A stretch of 64,000 nucleotides of DNA from Cladochytrium replicatum. Taxonomy: Eukaryota > Chytridiomycota > Chytridiomycetes > Cladochytriales > Cladochytriaceae. The number at the start of each line of letters is the position of its first letter. Positions within the stretch are counted from its first letter, which is position 1. Made by a program: the position numbers and the translations under genes. Positions 44,888 to 53,705 of the stretch are shown here, in pieces. Below the pieces are notes generated by a model that was not told where the DNA came from, did no database searches, and was given only the letters and a program-made list of their open reading frames with translations. Where the stretch lies: contig JAHLKD010000025.1 of assembly GCA_025526935.1 (NCBI GenBank), forward strand, positions 434,001 to 498,000, read 5' to 3'.

Positions 44888-45643
44888 AGCTACTCGGGTG
44901 TTTGATTTTGGGCTGTTGAGCACATGTACGATTTACATGTACGATTTGTTTTATTGTAACTTGCGGCTCCCAATAAGAAAGTTTTGGAAAAAGAACAAAC
45001 AATTTGCAAACATGGCATCTTAAAAAGAAGGTCTCGTCATTAACTGCAGCTGAGTACGTGGATCGGTTTGTAAACATCTATTTCTCTGACTCCCTAACCT
45101 GCAATAACATACACTTTGACGTCGAGACCAAGCAAATCACATTTTCTTCACCACTTTCCATGATATCGACACTACCTGTGGGTGACATGTGACATTTGGG
45201 AATCACTAATGGCCTCTAAACGAATCGCCTGCCCCAGCACAATTAAGAGGACGCCGGCATTCAAACTAATATGGCAGTTTTTGCTCGTTGCTATGTCCGT
45301 TCCGTTTGGTCCACCACCCGATGGCCCTGAAAAGCATGACGCCCCCAACAAATCGCTGACAATCGTATCAAAGCTGAGGTAGCTTTAGCATTGTGTCTTA
45401 CGTCTCTTGGAGCGTGCCTGAAGTCATGCTGGAAACAAGTTTTGATGAGTCAGTTGATTGTTGATGAGTTTGTATCAGCTTGAGGTATATGCTTTCGGCA
45501 TTTCGACGAAATACATATCTTGCAAATACAGGAGAGCATTGGGAATAGTAACCATAACAAACTAATTGTGGCAAGAAGAGAAAAACATCGTACCGGAAGA
45601 GTTATTAAACGGGAACCAAACAAATTGGGACATCTTTTGTTGC
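44888..45643. other. Intergenic, no gene seen
   Basis: AT-rich gap between two converging genes; short frames only. Confidence 0.5.
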
Positions 45644-46918
45644 TCAGCGGTTGAACACCCATGCCAAAATCTTCTTTGCCTTATCAAAGAACGAACCAGT
45701 CTTCCCACCATCCACCCCACCATCAGCAGCTGCAGGAAGCCCCATCGAAAGGAAAATATTAACTAAATCTTTTGGCGCATTTGAATTGAAGAAAAGCTTC
45801 AAGTTATTTGCCGACTCCTGTGTGACTTCCCCTGCCCTCACAAACATCTCCTTTTCGTAGACCTCCACCACAACGCTCAAATCCGTTTCCTTTTCGATCC
45901 CCTCGATAAGTTTTGCGGCTAAATCCGACGCATCCGCCATCGCCGTGTTGACTCCTTCGCCGGCGAAAGGTGACATAAGGTGGGCCGCATCACCAACGAG
46001 TGTGAAACCGGGCCGGGTTTTCCAAGAGTGTCCGACGGGAAGTGCATAGATTGGTCGCACGACGAGCGATTTCGGGTCACAGTACTCGATCAACTGCCTC
46101 AAGCTAGTGGCCCAACCGTCGTAGAACTCCAACAGCAACTGTTTCTGAACATTCGGGTCGGTCGCGGTCGCAAGGTCGGAAGTCTTATGCCAATCCTCAA
46201 GCACCGAAAGCGCCGCATATATCCTCACGACTCCATTTGCATTGCGTTGGGCAAAAATCGACTTACTGTCCGACAGTGCAATAAACATGCCGTGACCGAT
46301 CAGCGGGACGTGTCGTGGGTAGCGCTTGTCGAAGTCCGGGATGGTCATGTCGATGAAAGTGATACCAGAGTACTCCGGCTCCGCCGCTCCTTCGAACAGC
46401 GGCCTGATTTTCGACCACGCGCCGTCCGCTCCGATAACAAGGTCGACTTCGGCGGTCGTTTCGTCGGCAAATTTGATCGTCGAGACTCCGTCACTTGTTT
46501 CGATGTCCTGAACATTGTGGTTCCATTTGACTGTTCCAGGAGCAAGTCCATCCAGCAGAATATCACGAAGCTCCGACCTTTCGATTTCAGGATTGTGCGA
46601 CAACCCGTCATCATCCACAGCCGGCGACGCATCATGCAGATACACCTTCGCGTTCTTGTCCGCAATTTTCAGTTCCTCGCCCTCGACCCGTGCCAACGCC
46701 CGAAACTTTTCAAACAGTTCCGCCCGCTTCAGTGCCTCCTGTCCAGTCTCGCGCTTCAGATCAAGCGAGCCGCCTTGATCGCGCGCGCTTCGGTTCAAGT
46801 CGCGCTCGTACACGACAATGTTTGAGAAGTTGTTTCGCTGGAGGATGTTGGCGAGTGTGAGACCGCCGGGTCCGGCACCAATGATAGCGATGCGGGAAGT
46901 GAGAGAAGGAGGGGCCAT
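45644..46918 (-). CDS. FAD-dependent monooxygenase, TetX/aromatic hydroxylase type
   Basis: Intronless, 424 residues. The N-terminal Rossmann motif 'IAIIGAGPGGLTLANIL' binds the ADP part of FAD. 'VDLVIGADGAWSKIRPLF' is the DG motif (FAD and NADPH binding). 'GFTLVGDAAHLMSPFAGEGV' is the GD motif near the C-terminus, completing the group A flavin hydroxylase signature. 'RDQGGSLDLKRETGQEALKR' resembles the TetX branch. Such enzymes hydroxylate small aromatic or polyketide substrates; the substrate is unknown. There is no signal peptide, so it is cytosolic. It is the only long multidomain gene here without introns apart from the Thr/Ser-rich surface proteins, which together with its bacterial-type relatives raises horizontal transfer. 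Confidence 0.88.
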   Translation of the reverse strand: MAPPSLTSRIAIIGAGPGGLTLANILQRNNFSNIVVYERDLNRSARDQGGSLDLKRETGQEALKRAELFEKFRALARVEGEELKIADKNAKVYLHDASPAVDDDGLSHNPEIERSELRDILLDGLAPGTVKWNHNVQDIETSDGVSTIKFADETTAEVDLVIGADGAWSKIRPLFEGAAEPEYSGITFIDMTIPDFDKRYPRHVPLIGHGMFIALSDSKSIFAQRNANGVVRIYAALSVLEDWHKTSDLATATDPNVQKQLLLEFYDGWATSLRQLIEYCDPKSLVVRPIYALPVGHSWKTRPGFTLVGDAAHLMSPFAGEGVNTAMADASDLAAKLIEGIEKETDLSVVVEVYEKEMFVRAGEVTQESANNLKLFFNSNAPKDLVNIFLSMGLPAAADGGVDGGKTGSFFDKAKKILAWVFNR

Positions 46919-47421
46919 TCTTTTGCTGATGTTGTGATCTGGGCGTTTGTCTTATGCCATACACCCTCTAAGCTGGGCTCTTTAAATATCCTTTCCCGTC
47001 CCATCCGCGGGAGAGAAGCCCGTTTGACACGGAGGTCCATACGTGGTAACCGGGACAAAGCGCAGCAAAAGTCGGCCGAAGGTTCGATAATCGAGAAAGA
47101 TACTGATAAAGGCTTTTGAAGCAGAATATTTTATTGAAGTCAATGAACTCCGGCTCATAATAATCAACGGGCAAGCTATGCTGAGCTGCAAGCTTTAAGC
47201 GAGTAGTTCTCCAATGACGAGTCTAAACCATGAGCGCTGTGACATTCACGTTGTCATGGTGGTATGCCTCGTGAACAAACCGGGGGGTGATTCGGACATT
47301 ATCCGTGGATAGGACGTTCGAGGTTGACTCTGCTCAGCAACCATGAAGTTCAACCAAATTTTCCACAAAATAAATTAATTTAAAGCTCAAGCCCTAATAT
47401 TTACTCCACCAAGAATCTAGA
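46919..47421. other. Divergent promoter region between the monooxygenase and GH26 paralogue 2
   Basis: The two genes point away from each other across 503 bp. No open frame with recognisable content. Confidence 0.45.
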
Positions 47422-49314
47422 ATGGAGACGTCGTATCGCTATTGGTCGCTGAAGAGAGTCGCCGCGTTCGCCGCCGCTGCTCTGGCTGTTCCTGCTGTCT
47501 CTGCTATGTAAGTTGTCTGACATCAGACGGTTGCCTTAGCCCTGAGCGTTTTGTTCGACAGCCACGAACCACCAGCGGGGAAGCACTACATTGGTGCATG
47601 GCTCGACTATCCATCCGCTGGAACTGACGTACGTCTTCACTCTTCGTCGCCTCTTTTGTGACTCACCGCTGCTGTCACATTTCAGCTTCCAGTTAACTTC
47701 AATGCCCGTCTGGGTTTCAACGCCTCTTTCTTCCACTTGGCCGTACGTATCTTTAGCTCTGTATAGAAACACCCTCTTATCTTTGCGTAGATGGACTTCC
47801 CCGACGCCACGGAAGCATCGTTCCCAAGAGCTGCTCTGGGTTATGTGGACAACACACTCAGCGACGCCTTCGTGTACCTCTCGGTCTACCCGAAGCCCAG
47901 CCCCACCACCGTTACCGACGACCAGATCGACCGCTTTGCGCGTCTGCTTGCAGGTGTGACCTCCAGAGGTCGCCGATTGTTTGTTCGTTTCGGCCCAGAG
48001 ATGAACGGAAACTGGCAGGTGTACGGTCAGAAGCCCGACCTGTTCAAGGACCTCTGGAGGCGTACCACCGTCGCCATCAGGAAATACTCAAAAGACATTG
48101 TAATTCCTATATATTACTCGATATAAATATTGGCTGATTGAGTTTGTTTGTAGGCAATGGTGTGGTCCCCTAACTTCGGTATTTTTCGCACTTTTTAAGA
48201 AGTTTTCGCCGTATCTAACCAATATCATATTAATAGGTGACGGTTACCCTTACCCTGGTATGCTCACATTCTCCTGTTCTCTTCTTTTACTTACTATCCA
48301 CTTTAGGTGGCCAGTACGCTCCAGCCGTTGGCTCAGCTGACTACAGGGCACTTGATACCAACAACGACGGTACTCTTTCTGGCACTGACGACCCTTACAG
48401 CCCGTACTACCCCGTATGTAAAATAGGTCTGACTGTCTATGATGTTAACACGTGTGCCTTTTCCCTAAGGGTGATGATTTGGTCGACTACGTCAGTCTCT
48501 CCGTGTACTGGTTTGGCCCTTCATACCCCTACGTCAACAACACCCTCCCTGCGGCCGGTCTTTTCGAACGCTTCCTTACGACTCCAGTGAACTTTTACCA
48601 GCTCTACTCTGTCGCTAAGAACAAGCCCATGTTCATTACCGAGAGTGCCGCTGCCTTCCACGAGCGCATCCTCCCAGGATTCAATGCCCCGTCGGGTAAC
48701 AGCACTGGTGTCACAAACGTCTGGTAAGTTGGTGGCCCTTTGATGTGCCCAAAAGACTGATGTTTTGTCGCTTCAGCGCACCCTTCACTCCTGGGGCCAT
48801 CCCCGTCGGACCTGGCGAGGTTGCCATCAAACGTGCGTTCTGGGGCCAATACCTCACCAACGCCACTTTCCTCGCCCAGTTCTCTCGCATTGTCGGTTTT
48901 GGTCTCTTCGAGTTCCGTAAGCTCACTTACCCAAACAATCTCAACTTTTGTTTTCTCATATCGTCTGCAGGCAAGGAGGAGGAGTGCACATTCCGTGACT
49001 TTGGCGTCACCCTCATCAACGAAACCCTTGCGGCTTTCAAAACTGACCTTGCCCCGGTCCTCTCCTCGAGCATCGTCGTTGCCAACTTCACCGGCCGTAA
49101 CCTTAACACCCAGAACGTCACTCCCGACACGTACAAGAACCCCAACGGCACCAGCGGTGGGGGAAACGGTGGCGGAAGCGGCACTGGAAACGGCGCGACA
49201 CCATCGAGCGCTGCTCGCCCGACAGTAAGCTCGCCTTGGGGAGTGAGCACCTCGATCGTGATCGCCTCTGCGATTTCCGCTGTGCTTATGGCGATCTTAG
49301 CCGTAGCGGCTTAA
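47422..49314 (+). CDS. Secreted GPI-anchored glycoside hydrolase, GH26-like (paralogue 2)
   Basis: Ten exons: 47422-47507, 47562-47628, 47686-47742, 47791-48099, 48154-48178, 48237-48257 (21 nt), 48307-48413, 48470-48723, 48777-48916, 48971-49314; 469 residues. After a signal peptide the mature part starts 'EPPAGKHYIGAWLDYPSAGT'. 'RFGPEMNGNWQVYGQKP' carries the likely acid/base Glu, 'YYPGDDLVDYVSLSVYWFG' is a family strand, and 'MFITESAAAFHERI' gives the candidate nucleophile. The end has a Gly/Thr/Ser linker and a hydrophobic GPI tail. It is a clear duplicate of 25524-27530; the exons at 48470-48723 and 48777-48916 have exactly the same lengths (254 and 140 nt) as there. It likely acts on wall or plant-debris polysaccharide at the cell surface. 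Confidence 0.82.
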
Positions 49315-49859
49315 ATCAAGCGGGAGTTTCCTATCCCTATGGCCTCTTTGCCACTTCTTCCGTTTCTGTCAGCTGTGGTCGATATGTTGGCGGTCGACAA
49401 TCTTTTGGTACAAGAAGTTCTGTGGTTCAAGTGTTCTATTTTACTTTTCAGGTTCACTCTCTATTTCTAAAGCGTGCCTGTACGTCTCTAATAGTTTGTA
49501 CGTCTCTTAATAGTTTCCCGACCCTCTTCGTTTTTCCGTTTTTTGCAGTTAAAAAAGACTTCAATTTGAAACAACTTTCATCACACGTGACGAAACGCGC
49601 TGCCACGTGTTCTTTCATTCTGGAGTTTCGCGTTTGGCGATGGAATAGAAGTTGGAAGTTGGCAGGTGAGTGCAAGAGGATGCATGATACCGTTGTGGAT
49701 ACAGCTCTATTTTTTTTACAAATTTAATTCCTCTGGAATATACCTGCGTGGATAGAGACGAGTTTTCAACGAGCCGAGTCACAGTGATCCTTCCCACTCA
49801 CCCAAATTACTGGCTGATTCAAAACTATCGTCTCGATTATCCAGGTTCCCTTGTTCATA
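49315..49859. other. Intergenic, no gene seen
   Basis: 3' flank of the GH26 gene and upstream promoter of the SNF5 gene. Confidence 0.45.
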
Positions 49860-49866
49860 TATAAAA
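49860..49866 (+). promoter_or_regulatory. TATA box of the SNF5-GATA gene
   Basis: TATAAAA within CATATATAAAAGC, about 54 bp before ATG 49920. This also argues against using upstream in-frame near-start codons. Confidence 0.55.
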
Positions 49867-49919
49867 GCAATTCGTCAGAAAAATTCTCCAGAAACGTTCT
49901 CCAGAAATCGCTTGCCGCA

Positions 49920-52059
49920 ATGCAGATGGCGGCTCATACAAATATGTACTCTCAGTCTACCATCTTTGACATAGACCTCATAGACGCTGACTACGACACT
50001 GCGCTTGCACGAATCGAAGGAACTCCGGGTTTATCTCTTCTTTCGAACTCAGCGGGCGGCCTAGTTGCAAGCGGCAGTAGCAGGAAGATCGAACGAGACA
50101 ATAGATGCGATGTGAACTTCAGACGCTCAAAGACACGACATGTAAACGGGTAAGTGAGGAGTATTCTTCAAGGATTCAAGTTTTATCGTTCGTTGATCTA
50201 GCGATAAAGACGAGACGAGCGCGATGGCAGATGTGCCCGCCAGACTTGTTCCAATCCGGTTGGATCTGGATGTTGATGGAGTCCATGTACACGATGCATT
50301 CACATGGAATCTTAATGGTACTCTTCAACCTCATCCCCAAACAGATCTCAGCTCACGCAATCTCTTGAGCAGAGACCCAGCTGACACCAGAAAAGTTCGC
50401 ACAGATGCTTGCGGACGACATCGAGGTTCCCGTTTCAAACCACTTCGTCCCAACCGTCGCACAGTCGATCCGGGACCAGTGTGCTGCATATGCGGCAGCT
50501 GCAGAAGAAGATGTCTTTGCGCACACCGGCGAAGCTCAAAATGCGAGCGGTGGGCTGGTTCGAGTCAGTGGATCACCAGGATCAAGTGGCCATTCAAGTT
50601 TCGTTGCCGAAGAGCCCGGGTCCGACGTCGGGATCGTCATCAGCGTAAGTTGAAGGAACACAAAGTCAATGCGTCATGCATTCACACCGAAGTTCTCATG
50701 ATTTAAAAAGCTGGACATCGAATTCGGCGCTGTGCACCTCCGCGATCGTTTTATCTGGCCGCTCTACAACTTCCAAAGCAATCCGGAGGATTTTGCTCGC
50801 TCCATGGCAGCGGATCTCGGGCTCCGAGTTGAGTTTGTACATGCGATCGCGCACTCGATACGCGAGCAGGTGTGTAATGCCCGTTTGCACTTTGACGCCG
50901 CCCCGATCGCACAGGAAGACGGGCGGTTTTGGCCGTTCCGGAAGCTGGATGTGGGAGACGACGAATGGAAGCCGGGGTTGAGAGAGCTCTCGGAGGCGGA
51001 GTTGGATCGAATCACGAAGGAGCGGGATCGTAACTCCATGTATGGTGATGCGAATTTACCACCACCCATTGCACATTAATAATATTTGTTACAAGACAGT
51101 TGAGAAGGTCACAGAGACTGACGAGGTCATCCCAAAGCGGATACAATCTGTGCGACGGGTTCCACCCCTACCAGCGAAGTATCAGCCCTCCTTCGCAGCC
51201 TCAGAAAAGCATCCCTTACAAGAATTATATCCCGACCTATGAAGAGCAGATGCTCATGAGCCAGCTGCACATCCTCAGCCCATCCAACCAAACCGACGCT
51301 TCACAGGAGCCGTGGTCCATTGTCAGGAGTGACTCGGCCGCAGCACCCCCATACAAACATCACATCCTCCAGTCACCCTCCTTCGACCAGCTCACTTTCC
51401 CTCCCCCCCCTCAATCAGGTTACCCCTTTCACTACAAGGACCTCGAACACCACCAACAGCCCTACCCCCCGTTCCTTGGCGTCGATCCTACCACGATCGC
51501 GCCACAAACCGCCTCCCCGCTCGACTTCCAGCCCACTACGCTGGCACCCGGTCCTTCGCCCACGCCAAAAAGCAGTGGTGGTCCGAACCGAGCAAAGAAG
51601 CGTGCATCGGGGCTAAAGGAGCCGCCAACTATTGATACCGAGATTGTGAGGAGGCAAGTGGAGAGAATGCAGATGTCGCCGGTGAAGTGTTCTTCGGCCG
51701 GCAGTGAGGTTCCGAGACGGACGCCTGGATCAGCGAGCTCGAGAGATGTTGGATACAAACCCCCGAAGCAGCACCGTGGGTTCGGAGCCTCAGCGATGCC
51801 ATTCAACGCAGACGGATCAGTCGAGGTTGGAGGTAAACCAAGCCGATAAAGAAACCTGAAGTTTGATTCTGAACCTGTTTGCACTTCAGAGTTCCGAAAG
51901 AATTGGAGGTGCGGTTGGTGTCTTCTTTCCGGTGCTTTTACTCCCACCCTCCGCAAAGGGCCACTTGGATCCAAGACACTATGTAACGCCTGTGGGATCT
52001 GGTTTTCCAAGCACGGGAGCCTGCCAGAGGAGCGCTTCCACGAGCATGCCTCTGATTGA
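49920..52059 (+). CDS. SNF5: SNF5/SMARCB1-type chromatin remodelling subunit with C-terminal GATA zinc finger
   Basis: Six exons: 49920-50149, 50202-50317, 50373-50644, 50711-51039, 51096-51832, 51890-52059; 617 residues. The SNF5 domain has two repeats. The first is 'LVPIRLDLDVDGVHVHDAFT' with 'TPEKFAQMLADDIEVP' and 'FVPTVAQSIRDQ'. The second is 'LDIEFGAVHLRDRFIWPLYN' with 'FVHAIAHSIREQV'. A Pro/Ser/Tyr-rich linker of about 240 residues follows. The last exon encodes a GATA finger, Cys569-x2-Cys572-x20-Cys593-x2-Cys596 ('RCGWCLLSGAFT' .. 'LCNACGIWFSKHG'). SNF5/SFH1 is a core subunit of SWI/SNF and RSC. Exon 4 is closed at AT|GTATGG because only that phase joins the long exon 5 frame; this junction is the least certain. 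Whether it is the SNF5 or SFH1 orthologue is open. Confidence 0.88.
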
Positions 52060-52291
52060 ACCGATATTTGAGGGAGATGCAAGAAACCACCAGTTTCATG
52101 TTAAATTTTAGGCGTGATTTTGGGCTCCCGCCCGAAGGAAGGTGTGGGTGTCGACGTTTTTATGTTTTGTTCAAAGGATCATATTCTGCTTGTAATCAAT
52201 ATCACACCATTCCCAACCTCATCACATTGAAGTACTCCTGCCCGCGTCAAACGCAACTCCAGAATGTAACCAACACATTCGAGTAGCGAGT

Positions 52292-52521
52292 GTGATCCAT
52301 CTCTCGCTCAGCTATAAATTCCCAATTGTAGCGCACAGCCACCACAATTATTCGCTGCTTGCATCAATTTTCTGCTGGCGGAAATGGAGAAAAAAACCCT
52401 TTCTGCCGTCCTGGGGTGCAAAAGAGTAGCTCTGTGTGCTTTTAGGAAAGTGTGCTCGACTAGGGATGGCGGCTTTATGCCACTGCCCGACGCATGAAAC
52501 ACACTGGTTAGGCATGGGACA
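52292..52521 (-). repeat. Dispersed 230-bp repeat, copy 2 (inverted)
   Basis: The reverse complement of this block matches 42162-42392 nearly base for base, including a T run, GAATAATTGTGGTGGCTGTG and the terminal GTTAAGC/GCCTAACCAGTG region. It lies between the converging SNF5 and LOG genes. Confidence 0.8.
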
Positions 52522-52592
52522 TACCAAACTCGGTGAACCGACATTAATAGATTTATTAGCAAGATGCCCGTATTCATTCAAGCAACACTGTG

Positions 52593-53529
52593 TTACGTAA
52601 ACTTTGATGGGTCGGTGTTTCCAGCTGCCCAATCCAACTTGTATCGTGCGGTTGAACCAACTCGATTGTGATACTCTGCAAGCGTGTCGAGGGCTTCAGA
52701 TGCCGACGGTGCAAACTGGATGAGTTTGCTGTTGGCCTCACGAACGAAGCCTGCTCGTAAGCCGTTCTCAATCAGGGCTGTGAAAATTAATTGGATTAGT
52801 TGGAGTCGAAATGGCCAACAATGTGTTGGGCTTGTTTACCTTTCAGCGGTGTATAAAATTCGTCAACGTCTACTACTACGATTCTGAAATAGAGATAAAG
52901 TTTAACAGCCTGATTCTGTTAACTCGCCTTCCACCTACGGTTTTTGGTGGATGCTCAGCTGTGCCCACGTTGTGACCTCCAGCAATTCCTCGAATGTCCC
53001 GTATCCGCCGGGGAGAACCAGGAACGCGTCGCTTAGTTCGTTCATGAGTGCTTTGCGGGTGTGCATGTCTGGAACGATGCGTGCATCACCGTAGAGAGTA
53101 AAACCTTCGATTTGTGTCATTGCTGCTGGTGTGACGCCAATAACTTTCGCACCGGAGTTGTGTGCAGATTCCGCCACTTTATTGTATCACATAGTCAGAG
53201 ATACGTTGAGCAAAAAGCGATTGTAGGTAACTGCATACCTGCACCCATGAGACCTCGCGACCCGCCACCATAGACGAGATCAATTCCCTTCTCTCCGAGC
53301 AACTTTCCAAGTCTCCTTGCTTCCACCAAATACTGCGAGAACAAGTAAGTGTGCTATGGATTGAATGGTGTATTCTGCATGCTTTACATTTGGGTTCGAT
53401 CCATCCGAGCTAGTTGCACAATCAATATTTATCAACTCAGAAAAGTCCAGTTACTTCTTGACCGCCAGATAACACCTACCTCCCGCAGAATACGCATACC
53501 GATGCGATTCCCCCTTTCTTCTGCTCCAT
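52593..53529 (-). CDS. LOG-family cytokinin riboside 5'-monophosphate phosphoribohydrolase-like protein
   Basis: Six minus-strand exons: 53529-53480, 53409-53388 (22 nt), 53332-53239, 53176-52939, 52883-52840, 52777-52593; 210 residues. It starts '[20 protein letters not shown]', the LOG N-terminal strand and phosphate loop. '[20 protein letters not shown]' follows, then '[20 protein letters not shown]' and '[18 protein letters not shown]', the PGGxGTxxE active-site signature. The family removes ribose phosphate from nucleoside 5'-monophosphates, and some members activate cytokinins. The cytosolic enzyme is common in fungi, where the physiological substrate is often unclear. It shares a 176-bp divergent promoter with tryptophan synthase. 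Confidence 0.9.
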
Positions 53530-53705
53530 TTCGATGTGGCCTCGTGGGGATCGTCACCAACTTCAAATTTGATCTTCTGGGACACGCAGGTCATCGCGAT
53601 TTGATTTTGATTTTTTGAACACTCACAGCAAAACCATTGAGTATGTGATGGGCCCATGGGCAAGGCGATTCCCTGTTTATTCAATCTATCAAGTATACTT
53701 CAGAC
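53530..53705. promoter_or_regulatory. Short divergent promoter between LOG-family gene and tryptophan synthase
   Basis: The start codons are only 176 bp apart and point away from each other, so regulatory elements are necessarily close or shared. No defined motif was identified. Confidence 0.55.
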
